Source: UBA2821 sp902763335 (GTDB lineage: Bacteria > Bacillota > Clostridia > Lachnospirales > Lachnospiraceae). From it: a DNA stretch of 64,000 bases. Location: the NCBI GenBank assembly GCA_052066835.1, contig JBQHRJ010000004.1, one strand, 5' to 3'. Every line of letters starts with the position of its first letter. The first letter of the stretch is position 1. A program made the translations under genes and the position numbers. This document shows positions 28,188 through 37,555 of this stretch, piece by piece. Under the pieces are notes generated by a model. The model saw nothing but the letters and a program-made list of their open reading frames with translations, ran no database searches and was not told where the DNA came from.

Positions 28188-28894
28188 TTTCGTCTTTTCC
28201 CTTTGGATAATAAATGCTTCTGCGGACGCACGGTAATATCCGTGACTACCAGTCCGTCTCTCTGTTCCAATACCCATTTCACCGTAGAAGCAACTTCCTC
28301 CGGTAAAATATATGAATCCGCTGATTCTCCCACATCAAAATCTGCGTTTCTGTACAATTCAGACATGGTCATATCAGGATGTATTGTAATCACCCTGACA
28401 CCATATTTTCTGTTCTCCTCAAATAAACTGTTTGAAAAGCTTGTGATTCCCGCCTTAGTAGCTCCATAGCAGCAGCCATAGGTATTAGTTTTCTTTGCCG
28501 TGACTGAAGAAATATTTATTATCGTTCCCTTATTTTTCTTTAAATCACGCATTAAAAGCTGGCTGATTACCATAGGCACTTCCAGATTCACACATACCAT
28601 TTCATGTATTTTTTGAGGATTCATTTCCTCATGCAATGAAAAATATGCTGCTCCGGCATTATTTACAACCAGACATATGTCAGCTTCTTTTTTTATTTTC
28701 TTTAAGGTTTCTGTCAGCAAACCTATATCTGTCAAATCGATTTGAAACTTCTTCATCTGATTCAGCTCTTTATCATGTTCGATTTTACTGAAATCACGTC
28801 CAAATCCATACACATCATAGCCCTGTTTTATAAGCATCCCTGAAATTGCCTTTCCTATACCGGATGTGACACCCGTAACAATCGCTGCCTTCAT
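28184..28894 (-). CDS. Short-chain dehydrogenase/reductase
   Basis: 236-residue classical SDR with cofactor motif TGVTSGIGKA, NNAGAAY, catalytic Ser in INISSVTAKK, and YGCCYGATKAG with the Tyr-x3-Lys pair. The chosen ATG has GGAGG 5 nt upstream; an earlier GTG overlaps that site. The substrate is unknown. It is part of the overlapping group with the SPL-family and methyltransferase-like genes. Confidence 0.93.
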   Translation of the reverse strand: MKAAIVTGVTSGIGKAISGMLIKQGYDVYGFGRDFSKIEHDKELNQMKKFQIDLTDIGLLTETLKKIKKEADICLVVNNAGAAYFSLHEEMNPQKIHEMVCVNLEVPMVISQLLMRDLKKNKGTIINISSVTAKKTNTYGCCYGATKAGITSFSNSLFEENRKYGVRVITIHPDMTMSELYRNADFDVGESADSYILPEEVASTVKWVLEQRDGLVVTDITVRPQKHLLSKGKRRK

Positions 28895-28921
28895 ATTTGC
28901 CTCCACACAAATTTCTCTTTT

Positions 28922-29920
28922 TTAATTTCCTTCAAATATTATATCTGCTGAAATATATTCCTCTATTTTTTCTCTCGCAAATCCCAGCATTTTACTGTTT
29001 ATTTCATCACCATATTCATATACACCGTTATGACATTCATAGGGATAGTATGTAACCGCACTGACCCTGTTTTTTCGCATATTTTTGAGGTAGGCCTTTG
29101 ATATTCTGAATGTACCTATACTCACACCCTCAACCTTCGTACTGTCAATGGCTGAAAATACCTCTTTAAACATTTCCCCATAAACCTGTTCAAAGTCTTC
29201 GCAATAAATTAAAGGGTCAAAGCACAAATGAATCCTGCCTCCGTTATTTATCACATAATTTACGGCTTTTAATCTTTGTTTTAATTGCGCTGTTTTATGT
29301 TCGTACCTGTTAATAACAAAATCGGGTGATAATGTCCATGCAAAAATCATATTATCATTTATGTAATTACTGCAATTTTCTATAAAACTGCTGTATCCGC
29401 ATTTCGTCCTGAGTTCAATGGTAATATTTTTACGCTTACACACATAATCGTTCCATTTTGCCAGAAATCCGGTTATTCCATCAAGCGCAATCAGATCCGT
29501 ATCATATGATATACACAGATACACCGGATGTTTTTCTGCAATACTGTCAACTTCTTTAAATATGTCTTCAATATTTACATATATAACAATATTTGCCGAA
29601 GTATACATGCCCTGAAGATAACAGTACTCACAATCAAATATACAGTTTTTTATATTGGAGCAATAGTAAAAATGTTCATTTCCAAAGCTCTGGCATACAG
29701 GCGCACCCTTATATACGCTTTTCTCATTATTAACCGCCAGTATAATTGACTGACAGTTTTTCTGGTGCATGAAATCCTGATGCTTTCTTGAAAACACATC
29801 CTTATAGTGGTCTATATATATTATTTCCGAATTTTTAAATTTTTTAAGTATAAGTCCTGTTGTTTCGTATTCTAAAGCCTGTCTCTCAACATAAATATGT
29901 GAAAAAAATTTATTATACAT
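28922..29920 (-). CDS. Spore photoproduct lyase family radical SAM protein
   Basis: About 332 residues. The radical SAM cluster motif is CIFDCEYC (C-x3-C-x2-C), followed by YLQGMY and a segment IVIYVNIEDIFKEVD that matches SplB. SPL repairs the thymine spore photoproduct during germination. Relatives with unknown substrates also exist, so the repair function needs alignment of the conserved H-donor cysteine. The start overlaps the end of the diguanylate cyclase gene by 8 nt (ATG at 29920; TTG at 29929 is an alternative). Confidence 0.85.
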   Translation of the reverse strand: MYNKFFSHIYVERQALEYETTGLILKKFKNSEIIYIDHYKDVFSRKHQDFMHQKNCQSIILAVNNEKSVYKGAPVCQSFGNEHFYYCSNIKNCIFDCEYCYLQGMYTSANIVIYVNIEDIFKEVDSIAEKHPVYLCISYDTDLIALDGITGFLAKWNDYVCKRKNITIELRTKCGYSSFIENCSNYINDNMIFAWTLSPDFVINRYEHKTAQLKQRLKAVNYVINNGGRIHLCFDPLIYCEDFEQVYGEMFKEVFSAIDSTKVEGVSIGTFRISKAYLKNMRKNRVSAVTYYPYECHNGVYEYGDEINSKMLGFAREKIEEYISADIIFEGN

Positions 29921-31196
29921 TTCTATCAATTATCCTGTTTCTTCCTGTTTTCTTTCCGACATACAGCCTGTCATCAGCCTCTTTTATTATGATATGTTCC
30001 TTCTTTGAACTGTCACCCTGAGTCACCCCGAATGTCATGGTTATGCTGACTTCATTTCCGTCATAAAACATATTCATATTATTTATCTCTTCTGAAATAT
30101 TTTTCAATATTTCAACTGCCTTTTTCAAATCGCAATCATAAAACACCAGCAAAAATTCTTCCCCGCCCCAACGTGCGGCAAATCCGTTTGACTGCATATT
30201 TTTTCTTAAAACAAAAGCCACCTTTTTTAACACCATATCCCCACATTCATGTCCATATGTATCATTAACTTTCTTAAAATAATCTATATCTCCTATTGCA
30301 ACTGTAAATTTCACACCATTTGTTTGTGATTCACGCAATATCTTAGACAACCTCTTCTCACCATAACGCCTGTTATTAATTTTTGTAAGAACGTCCTGTT
30401 CTACATAAACTCTGAGAGAATTTTGCATTTCCACGGCAGAACGTCCCATAGTTCCGATTTCATCATTTCTTTTCAAAATTTCAGTGTTAAGTTCCGTAGA
30501 CAGATTTCCATTTGCAATCTGTCCCATAAAATTTTTTAAACTTGTAATGTATTTTAAAATTCTGTTTGTATATCTCAAACACAATATCACGATTATTAAT
30601 ATAAATATGATGATAACCGTAACGAGTGGAATCAAATTCATATTTATTTCTTTTTTTATTTTAGCTACAGGTTTCCCTGTAAAAACAATTCCGACGCACT
30701 CATTATCAGCATTAAAAACAGGCTGATAATACGCAAAATATTCTTCTTCACCTAAATAAACACTTTTATAAAAATTTGATTTTTTCTTTTCAAGTACATC
30801 ATTTTCGACAACTGAACTGCAATAAGTTCCAACAAGCCGTTTGCCATCATTATACAGTGTCGTAAGTATTCTCGTATTATAATAATATATAGTAATGTCT
30901 ATTCCCGTATCTTCTTTTAACGAATCAATAAATGTATTGTCCCCTGTTATTTCATTTTTCCCTTTATACACCCGGATAGTTTTCTCATCTTCCACCATTG
31001 TATAATTTCCCGGATATGCCATATCATATGTATCCAGTACCGAAACTGCTATATCTTTTAATTCCTTTTCAACCTGTCCATATATAGTTTTTGTGAATCT
31101 TTCATTACATAAGACAGTAACTGTAATTGCCAATATCATGAGAGGTATTACAGTTATTACTAATAATTCGGTAAACAACCCTTTCTCTTTATTCAT
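29913..31196 (-). CDS. Membrane sensor diguanylate cyclase
   Basis: About 427 residues: an N-terminal membrane segment (about 8-28), an extracytoplasmic Cache-like sensor, a second membrane segment near 195-213, a HAMP-like linker, and a C-terminal GGDEF domain with active-site RWGGEEF. The product-inhibition RxxD site is not seen (the segment before the active site is NGFAA). It probably makes c-di-GMP. The start at 31196 has GAGGT 6 nt upstream. It heads the SPL-SDR-methyltransferase-PfkB group. Confidence 0.92.
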   Translation of the reverse strand: MNKEKGLFTELLVITVIPLMILAITVTVLCNERFTKTIYGQVEKELKDIAVSVLDTYDMAYPGNYTMVEDEKTIRVYKGKNEITGDNTFIDSLKEDTGIDITIYYYNTRILTTLYNDGKRLVGTYCSSVVENDVLEKKKSNFYKSVYLGEEEYFAYYQPVFNADNECVGIVFTGKPVAKIKKEINMNLIPLVTVIIIFILIIVILCLRYTNRILKYITSLKNFMGQIANGNLSTELNTEILKRNDEIGTMGRSAVEMQNSLRVYVEQDVLTKINNRRYGEKRLSKILRESQTNGVKFTVAIGDIDYFKKVNDTYGHECGDMVLKKVAFVLRKNMQSNGFAARWGGEEFLLVFYDCDLKKAVEILKNISEEINNMNMFYDGNEVSITMTFGVTQGDSSKKEHIIIKEADDRLYVGKKTGRNRIIDRNV

Positions 31197-31243
31197 AATG
31201 CACCTCACAAATTCCTTTTTTCACCGGTTTATATAAACTCAAA

Positions 31244-31274
31244 ATGCCCCGTGAGTATTACAACTACGGGGCAT
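31244..31274 (-). terminator. gdhA terminator
   Basis: 9-bp stem ATGCCCCGT / ACGGGGCAT with a 13-nt loop, followed on the minus strand by TTTTGAG. It lies between gdhA and the diguanylate cyclase gene. Confidence 0.75.
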
Positions 31275-31283
31275 CTTAAATTT

Positions 31284-31316
31284 ATGCGAGCAACGGACCA
31301 AAGTCCGCATTTCTCA
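31284..31316 (-). other. Second 3-prime hairpin after gdhA
   Basis: Between the gdhA stop and its terminator: CGGAC / GTCCG with a 4-nt loop (31294-31307), extendable through bulges by ATGC/GCAT or GAG/CTC. It may be an RNA-stability or pausing element. Confidence 0.4.
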
Positions 31317-31330
31317 TAGTTTATCAGATA

Positions 31331-32665
31331 CTAGCACACACCCTGTGCAAGCATAGCGTCTACAACTTTTTCGAATCCTGCTATATTAGCACCTACAACG
31401 TAGTTACCTTCTGCATTGTATCTCTTAGCAGCATCGTCAAGGTTATGGAAAATATTTACCATGATATTCTGAAGTTTAGAATCAACTTCCTCAAATGTCC
31501 AGCTGAGTCTCTCGCTGTTCTGAGACATCTCAAGTGCTGATGTTGCAACACCACCGGCATTTGCAGCTTTACCAGGTGCAAATAATACACCGTTCTGCTG
31601 TAAGTATTCTGTTGCATCCATTGTTGTAGGCATGTTAGCACCTTCAGCAACTGCTGTACATCCGTTTGCAACTAATGCCTTAGCATCCTCTAATAATAAC
31701 TCATTCTGAGTAGCACATGGAAGAGCAACGTCACACTTAATTGTCCATACACCACGTCCTTCATGATACTGAGCACTTGGTCTTGCAGCAGCATACTCTG
31801 TAAGTCTTGCTCTCTTAACTTCTTTAACTTCCTTAAGAAGTGCAACATCGATTCCTTCAGGATCATATACCCAACCTGTAGAATCAGATACAGTAACAAC
31901 CTTTGCTCCTAACTGCTGAGCCTTCTCTGTTGCATATATAGCAACATTTCCTGAACCTGATACACAAACTGTAGCACCCTTGATATCTTTTCCGTTGCAT
32001 TTTAACATTTCTTCTGTAAGATAAAGAAGACCGTATCCTGTAGCTTCTGTACGTGCTAAAGAACCACCGTATGATAATCCCTTACCTGTAAGAACACCTT
32101 CGTAAAGGCCACGGATTCTCTTGTACTGTCCGAACATGTAACCGATTTCACGCGCACCTGTTCCTATATCACCTGCAGGAACATCTGTATCTGCGCCAAT
32201 ATATTTGCAAAGTTCTGTCATAAAGCTCTGGCAGAATGCCATAATCTCTCTGTCTGATTTTCCCTTAGGGTCAAAATCAGAACCACCCTTACCACCACCG
32301 ATAGGAAGTCCTGTAAGAGAATTCTTGAAAATCTGCTCAAATCCAAGGAATTTGATAATACCAAGGTTTACTGAAGGGTGAAGTCTTAATCCTCCCTTGT
32401 AAGGTCCTATGGCACTGTTAAACTGTACTCTGTATCCTGTATTTACCTGAACATTTCCTTTATCATCTACCCAAGGTACTCTGAATTTAATCTGTCTCTC
32501 AGGATTTACGAGTCTTTCAAGAATTCCTTCTCTTCTGAATTTCTCCTCATTAGCATCTACTACTGCTCTTAATGATTCCAATACTTCCTTTACTGCCTGA
32601 TGGAATTCAGGCTCAGCCGGATTCTGTTTAACAACCAGCTCAATGACTTCGTCAACGTATGACAT
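31331..32665 (-). CDS. gdhA: NADP-specific glutamate dehydrogenase
   Basis: 444-residue hexameric glutamate dehydrogenase (GdhA type), assimilating ammonium onto 2-oxoglutarate. The substrate-binding segment GGLRLHPSVN, catalytic-site LPIGGGKGGSDFDPKGKSD, GTGAREIGY, and the coenzyme-binding ATVCVSGSGNVA are all present. It is transcribed from a consensus promoter about 150 nt upstream and ends in its own terminator, so it is monocistronic and likely highly expressed. Confidence 0.97.
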   Translation of the reverse strand: MSYVDEVIELVVKQNPAEPEFHQAVKEVLESLRAVVDANEEKFRREGILERLVNPERQIKFRVPWVDDKGNVQVNTGYRVQFNSAIGPYKGGLRLHPSVNLGIIKFLGFEQIFKNSLTGLPIGGGKGGSDFDPKGKSDREIMAFCQSFMTELCKYIGADTDVPAGDIGTGAREIGYMFGQYKRIRGLYEGVLTGKGLSYGGSLARTEATGYGLLYLTEEMLKCNGKDIKGATVCVSGSGNVAIYATEKAQQLGAKVVTVSDSTGWVYDPEGIDVALLKEVKEVKRARLTEYAAARPSAQYHEGRGVWTIKCDVALPCATQNELLLEDAKALVANGCTAVAEGANMPTTMDATEYLQQNGVLFAPGKAANAGGVATSALEMSQNSERLSWTFEEVDSKLQNIMVNIFHNLDDAAKRYNAEGNYVVGANIAGFEKVVDAMLAQGVC

Positions 32666-32815
32666 TTTACTTCCTCCTTAATTTTTATAAATTTTACATA
32701 TTTATGCACCACTCTTCTGACCTAACATCAAACACATTATTATCTTTACCGAATGTTTTGCAGGGAAAGCAGTGTATTTAGCTTATGAAATTTTATCTGT
32801 AAATTCCATGAATAT

Positions 32816-32844
32816 ATTATAAGTTTTATGCATAATAATGTCAA
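32816..32844 (-). promoter_or_regulatory. Perfect-consensus promoter of gdhA
   Basis: TTGACA (32839-32844) and TATAAT (32816-32821) with exactly 17 nt between them on the minus strand. The predicted RNA starts near 32808, leaving a leader of about 143 nt before gdhA with no recognised riboswitch. Confidence 0.85.
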
Positions 32845-32872
32845 GAAACTCTTAATACATCAATTGGTAAAT

Positions 32873-33991
32873 TTACTCACCTGCGGCTACAGATGTTGTC
32901 TGCTCCGGTACGGTTGTCTCATTCTGCGGCTGTGTCTCCTGCGAATCAGAACCGCTCTCTGATGAAGTCTCTTCATTTCCTGACGAAATAAGCGCATCTC
33001 GCAATGCTTTTAAATCCGGATCTTCAATGCACGCCTTATCAAGTTTATCATCAACTTCTTTATTGAAATTAATAATATCCTTTTCCTTTGAAAGTTTCTT
33101 TATATATTTTGAAATTTTATCATCATTTATGTTGCTCTGAATTTTATATTCATTTGATGCCGCATCTTTTTTGACATATAAAATTATAGCTCCCGGCGCT
33201 AATGTATCAATGTTTAATATTTTATTTTCATAATAAACATAAACAACATACTCATTTTTATTTAAGCCGTCCTTAACATAACATTTCACATTTTTATATT
33301 CTTCTATATATTCACCCTCTGCCTTTAATGTATCAGCCGATATGCCGTCAACTGAATCCATAATTTCTGAGAGTTTATTAAGGTCTCCCTCTGTAAGGGC
33401 AGTAAAATAATTATTTACCAGTTCCACTATTGCCTTGTCACCTGTCTCCTGCAGCATATCTTTTGTAATGTTTCCGCTGGTATGAACTTTTGCATCTCCT
33501 GATGAATCTTTGCCGGATCTGTCAAATGCAAGTGCGATAATTAATGCAATAGTCAGAACACCTATTATAGAACCACATATTACACATTTAAGATTATCCT
33601 TTATAAATTCATTTAAATTACCCGGTAAAATTTTCTTTGTATTTTTTGATTTTCTCTCTTTAAACGTCTTTACTTCTTCATCCTTTGTGTCAAGTGAAGC
33701 AAAAAAATCTTCATTCTCCTCTTCCTCATCCTCCAAAGAATTTTCATCAGATGTCTCCTCAACGCTCTCCTCTATATCTTCATATGATTCGTCGTTAAGA
33801 TAATCATCTGTTATATAATTTTCTTCATTATCATCACTGTTTTCATTTTCTTTGCTTTCAGCTTCTGATTTAGAAATTATCTCTTCTAATTCATCAAGCT
33901 CCTTATCTTCATCTTCCATATATTTCAATCTGTTATTTTTTAAATTCTGTGATCTGGAATTATTTCTCTTTTTTGATTTTTTTGAACTCAT
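32873..33991 (-). CDS. Hypothetical membrane protein with charged N terminus and Ser/Thr-rich tail
   Basis: About 372 residues. The first ~25 are Lys/Ser/Asn-rich, then a strongly acidic stretch (to ~110), one membrane segment near residues 133-155, and an extracytoplasmic domain with SNTF2-like or DUF4878-like spacing (NNYFTALTEGDLNKLSEIMD). The C-terminal tail is Ser/Thr/Glu/Gln-rich. The membrane-proximal domain may be a cystatin- or NTF2-like fold; this is inference. The start at 33991 has GGAG 6 nt upstream. It is divergent to the DUF5688-like gene. Confidence 0.75.
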   Translation of the reverse strand: MSSKKSKKRNNSRSQNLKNNRLKYMEDEDKELDELEEIISKSEAESKENENSDDNEENYITDDYLNDESYEDIEESVEETSDENSLEDEEEENEDFFASLDTKDEEVKTFKERKSKNTKKILPGNLNEFIKDNLKCVICGSIIGVLTIALIIALAFDRSGKDSSGDAKVHTSGNITKDMLQETGDKAIVELVNNYFTALTEGDLNKLSEIMDSVDGISADTLKAEGEYIEEYKNVKCYVKDGLNKNEYVVYVYYENKILNIDTLAPGAIILYVKKDAASNEYKIQSNINDDKISKYIKKLSKEKDIINFNKEVDDKLDKACIEDPDLKALRDALISSGNEETSSESGSDSQETQPQNETTVPEQTTSVAAGE

Positions 33992-34254
33992 ACTATTCTC
34001 CATTTCTGAACAATTTCATTTGTCTTTATTCTACATTTTCAGCTATATAAAACCTTAATAATTCTATCAAATCAAAGTTAAAATTGCAATAATGTTTTTT
34101 GTGCTTGACATTGTTTATGTTGTGTGATATAAATATTTTGTATCTAGTCAGATCTAATTTAATTTCAAATTATTTCACGATCAGAATCGATCAATTTCCA
34201 AGTGCATACCCATATAAAATGGTTGCAAATACAAAGAAAAGGAGAACAGGGGAT

Positions 34255-35214
34255 ATGAATTACTCTGAATTTCTGGATTACGTAAAATCCAGCATTATCA
34301 AAATATTAGGAAAGGAGAAAAATGTTAATATAAGTAAGATTCTTAAAACAAACGACATTGAATATGATGCACTTACCATTACAGATGATATTTCAAACAT
34401 CTCGCCGACCATCTATCTCAATCAGTACTATGATGATTATAAAAACGGGAAACCTCTCGGTGATATTATACATGAAATATTTTCACTGTATGAAGAACAC
34501 AGCAATGAGCTTGAATTTGATATAGAACTGTTTAAAAATTTTCAAAATATAAGCAGTCATATTGTATATAAGGTTATCAATGCCAAAAAGAATATGCGGC
34601 TTTTAAACGATATTCCCCATGTACTAAACATGGATCTAGCTCTTGTATTTTACTGTATAATAGACAGTGATTATCTCGGAAGTGCTACTGCCCTTATTCA
34701 TAACAGTCACATGGATATGTGGAATGTCACAACAGAAGATATTGTAAAGGCATCCTACCAGAATACACCAAGGATACTTCCGGCAGAAATACGTAACATG
34801 AATGATATTATACGCGAAATGTTTGCAAGCGATTTACAACGCCAGCAAATTGAAGGGAAAATACCTATGGATATTTCAGTTGAGGATGAAGCTGATAAAA
34901 TTCTTGATACTCTGAACATGGCTAACAAGCCTGTTGAAATGTATGTTCTCACAAATTCTCAAAAAATGTACGGTGCTGCCTGCATTTTCTACAAAAATGT
35001 CTTAAAAGATTTCGCCGAAAAAGTAAAATCCGATTTATATATATTACCAAGCAGTGTACATGAAGTTATTCTTGTTCCTATTGTAGAGGGATTATTAAAA
35101 AACGAGCTTTCTCTTATGGTTCAGGATGTGAATCGTGAAGAAGTCACAGACAGTGAGGTTTTGTCAAACCACGTATACATATACAAAAGAAATATCGACA
35201 AAATTGTGACCTAA
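34255..35214 (+). CDS. DUF5688-like hypothetical protein
   Basis: 319 residues from MNYSEF, with GGGGA and GGAGA blocks upstream. The pattern of a short N-terminal helix, YDALTITDD, then ISPTIYLNQYYDDYKNGK is that of the DUF5688 proteins common in Lachnospiraceae; their function is unknown. No signal peptide, membrane segment or catalytic motif is recognised. The open frame extends 52 codons upstream without a ribosome-binding site, so that extension is rejected. Confidence 0.75.
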   Translation: MNYSEFLDYVKSSIIKILGKEKNVNISKILKTNDIEYDALTITDDISNISPTIYLNQYYDDYKNGKPLGDIIHEIFSLYEEHSNELEFDIELFKNFQNISSHIVYKVINAKKNMRLLNDIPHVLNMDLALVFYCIIDSDYLGSATALIHNSHMDMWNVTTEDIVKASYQNTPRILPAEIRNMNDIIREMFASDLQRQQIEGKIPMDISVEDEADKILDTLNMANKPVEMYVLTNSQKMYGAACIFYKNVLKDFAEKVKSDLYILPSSVHEVILVPIVEGLLKNELSLMVQDVNREEVTDSEVLSNHVYIYKRNIDKIVT

Positions 35215-35232
35215 ATGATTTGATTTATTGAA

Positions 35233-35304
35233 TGCATCCGATGAGAGTCGAACTCACGCACCTGGCTCCGGAGGCCAGTGCTCTATCCACTGAGCTACGG
35301 ATGC
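35233..35304 (-). tRNA. tRNA-Arg (anticodon CCG)
   Basis: The RNA folds as a full cloverleaf: acceptor GCATCCG / CGGATGC, D-arm GCTC / GAGC, anticodon stem CTGGC / GCCAG with loop CTCCGGA giving anticodon CCG (reads CGG), and T-arm GTGAG / CTCAT with TTCGACT. CCA is not encoded. The discriminator base is A. It is a single tRNA with its own promoter between the DUF5688-like gene and efp. Confidence 0.95.
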
Positions 35305-35313
35305 ATCTCTATT

Positions 35314-35342
35314 ATTCTATAATAGATTAAAAAAATAATCAA
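35314..35342 (-). promoter_or_regulatory. Promoter of tRNA-Arg
   Basis: TTGATT (35337-35342) and TAGAAT (35314-35319) separated by 17 nt on the minus strand. The predicted start lies only a few bases before the mature tRNA 5-prime end. Confidence 0.7.
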
Positions 35343-35347
35343 GTTAA

Positions 35348-35383
35348 AAAAACGGCAGTTCAAATAATTGTCCTGCCGTTTTT
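35348..35383. terminator. Bidirectional terminator between efp and tRNA-Arg
   Basis: Perfect 11-bp stem AAAAACGGCAG / CTGCCGTTTTT with a 14-nt loop, giving a T-tract on both strands. It ends the efp transcript on the minus strand. Confidence 0.85.
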
Positions 35384-35448
35384 CAATGTTATAAGCACCG
35401 CAATCATCAATGCCTATTACATATATAAAATTCAAATTAATCTCAGAT

Positions 35449-36006
35449 TTAAACTCGTGATAAATATTCACCTGTTCTTGTATCAATCTTAATCTTCTCA
35501 CCCTGCTCGATGAATAAAGGAACATTAACCTGAGCACCTGTCTCAACTATAGCCGGCTTTGTAGCACCTGTAGCTGTATCACCCTTGAATCCAGGCTCTG
35601 TCTCTGTAATCTCTAACTCAACGAATAAAGGTGGCTCAATCGCAAATACATTTCCGTTATGTGAACAAATCTTAACCATCTCATTTTCCTTAACAAACTT
35701 AAGTGAATCACCAATCTGCTCTACACCTAATGCAATCTGCTCATATGTTGTGTTGTCCATGAAATAATATAAATCACCATCATTGTACAGATACTGCATA
35801 TCATTTCTGTCGATTCTTGCCTGTGGACATTTCTCTGTAGGTCTGAATGTTTTCTCTACTACTCCACCATCTTTAATATTTTTTAATTTTGTTCTTACGA
35901 ACGCAGCACCCTTTCCAGGCTTAACATGCTGAAATTCAATAATCTGATATATATTGCTGTCTAACTCAATGGTCATTCCATTTCTAAAATCGCCTGCTGA
36001 TATCAT
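35449..36006 (-). CDS. efp: Elongation factor P
   Basis: 185-residue EF-P that relieves ribosome stalling at polyproline. The loop carrying the modifiable lysine is K29-P-G-K32-G; K32 is the residue modified in bacillar EF-P. Three beta-barrel domains fit the length. A strong AGGAGG precedes the ATG. Downstream is a bidirectional terminator; upstream is a weak promoter (TTGAAA, 17 nt, TAAACT). It shares the strand with aroK-aroD. Confidence 0.97.
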   Translation of the reverse strand: MISAGDFRNGMTIELDSNIYQIIEFQHVKPGKGAAFVRTKLKNIKDGGVVEKTFRPTEKCPQARIDRNDMQYLYNDGDLYYFMDNTTYEQIALGVEQIGDSLKFVKENEMVKICSHNGNVFAIEPPLFVELEITETEPGFKGDTATGATKPAIVETGAQVNVPLFIEQGEKIKIDTRTGEYLSRV

Positions 36007-36082
36007 TCTAATTGTCCTCCTTAAACTTCATACAATACAGTTTATAATAATATCTATTATTTTTCAACTATTTTTTGCTTTT

Positions 36083-36598
36083 TTATACCATTTTATCCAA
36101 ATTTATTTTAATTTCACTGCAAATCTCATCCGGAGACTTATCATCTGTAGCAATTATAATATCTGCAACTTCATGATATCTCGAATCTCTTTTTGCCATC
36201 AGTTCAGATATAAATTCCACATTCATATTTCCATTTAATATCGGTCTGTCTTTACTGTTTTTCACCCTTTTGTAAACTGTTTCAGGCTTTGCGGTAAGTA
36301 ACACTATTTTACCATTCTGCTTCATCAGTTCTACATTTTCATCTTTTAAAACAGCACCGCCGCCACAGGATACTATTTTCCCTGTAGTTTTCTGTATCTC
36401 AACCAGACACGCTGTCTCTATGTTCCTGAATGTCTCTTCACCATCATCCTTAAATATATCATTGATACTTCTGCCTTCATGTTCCACTATATAGGCATCC
36501 ATGTCAACTTCTTTTATGTTCATGGTCTCTGATAATTTTCTGGAAACAGTTGTTTTACCTGTTCCCATAAACCCTATTAACATAATATTGTAATTCAA
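36083..36598 (-). CDS. aroK: Shikimate kinase
   Basis: 171-residue P-loop kinase for shikimate 3-phosphate formation. Walker A is GFMGTGKTT, the shikimate-binding Asp-Arg region is followed by CGGGAVL, and the lid has RPIL. The start is TTG with GGAGG 9 nt upstream, inside the end of aroD; an ATG five codons later (MLIGFMG) is an alternative. One nucleotide separates it from aroD, so translation is coupled. Confidence 0.95.
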   Translation of the reverse strand: MNYNIMLIGFMGTGKTTVSRKLSETMNIKEVDMDAYIVEHEGRSINDIFKDDGEETFRNIETACLVEIQKTTGKIVSCGGGAVLKDENVELMKQNGKIVLLTAKPETVYKRVKNSKDRPILNGNMNVEFISELMAKRDSRYHEVADIIIATDDKSPDEICSEIKINLDKMV

Positions 36599-36599
36599 T

Positions 36600-37367
36600 T
36601 TAATTAACCTCCAGATTGGTATGTAATATATTTAATACTTTGTTTAAATCCGCCGATGGAATCTGCCCCGGTGCTGATGCAGAAGAACCTGCCCCAAATG
36701 TTATAGCAGAGCCGAAAAATTCACCTGAAATTCTTGATATCATTCCCCACTTACCCATCGACATGGTAACTACAGGTATATCAATCTTTTTCTCTGCCTC
36801 AAGTGTCGCTGAAAGCAGCTCAAGAACATCACTTTTGTTCTTTGGCATAACGGCTATCTTTGCAATATCCGCACCGATATAAACCATATTTTTAAGTCTG
36901 TCAAAAATCTTGTCCCTCGACGGTGTTTTATCAAAATCGTGGTTTGACACCAACACCTTTACGCCCAGCCTGTGAACTGCTGATATTAGATTTTCAACAA
37001 ATTTATCACCCATAAATAGTTCTATATCTACAATATCAACTGCTCCCGTACCTACCGCTGTATGTATAAGATCACTGTATTGTTCCGCCGGAATCCACTT
37101 TTGACCGCCTTCCATAGACGAACGAAATGTAAATATAATCGGCTTATTAATCAGCAGCCTGTCTATATCCAAAACCATCTCTTTTACAGCTATATAATCC
37201 GTCAATTCCTCAAAAAAGTCAACTCTCCATTCTACCATATCAAATGGCATATTACTGATTTGATTTATTTGATGCAGAATTTCTGCTCTGTTTCTACCTG
37301 TAATGGAAACGCAGATTTTCGGACGTCCTGTTCCTATTTCCACTCCTCTTGCAATGACAGAATTCAT
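36600..37367 (-). CDS. aroD: 3-Dehydroquinate dehydratase, type I
   Basis: Schiff-base forming class I enzyme: EWRVDFFE, SNHDFDKTPS with the catalytic His, and AKIAVMPKN with the catalytic Lys. The start at 37367 (MNSVIARGV) has GGAGG 9 nt upstream; a longer ORF reaching 37433 lacks a ribosome-binding site and family similarity. aroD and aroK form one unit, with aroE divergent on the plus strand, grouping three consecutive shikimate steps. Confidence 0.96.
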   Translation of the reverse strand: MNSVIARGVEIGTGRPKICVSITGRNRAEILHQINQISNMPFDMVEWRVDFFEELTDYIAVKEMVLDIDRLLINKPIIFTFRSSMEGGQKWIPAEQYSDLIHTAVGTGAVDIVDIELFMGDKFVENLISAVHRLGVKVLVSNHDFDKTPSRDKIFDRLKNMVYIGADIAKIAVMPKNKSDVLELLSATLEAEKKIDIPVVTMSMGKWGMISRISGEFFGSAITFGAGSSASAPGQIPSADLNKVLNILHTNLEVN

Positions 37368-37444
37368 ATAATCAAACCTCCTCAATACATTCACATATAC
37401 TATTATTGTACCATAATAAAATCCGATTAGCAAATCAAATCATA

Positions 37445-37473
37445 TTGACTTATTATTTTTTTTGAATTACTAT
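37445..37473 (+). promoter_or_regulatory. Promoter of aroE
   Basis: TTGACT and TACTAT with a 17-nt spacer on the plus strand, about 80 nt before the aroE start. Confidence 0.6.
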
Positions 37474-37555
37474 GATATTTATATAGTATTTATAATTTTA
37501 ACAGTGTACATTCTGTAAATACTTCAAAATATGTACACAGAAAAGAGGAAGTTAC

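Noticed and set aside
34099..34254. Upstream extension of the DUF5688-like gene
   Set aside because: No ribosome-binding site and no family similarity; MNYSEF at 34255 has a good site.
35233..35304. tRNA-Arg as an integration site for a mobile element
   Set aside because: No integrase, no duplicated tRNA end and no accessory genes lie next to it.
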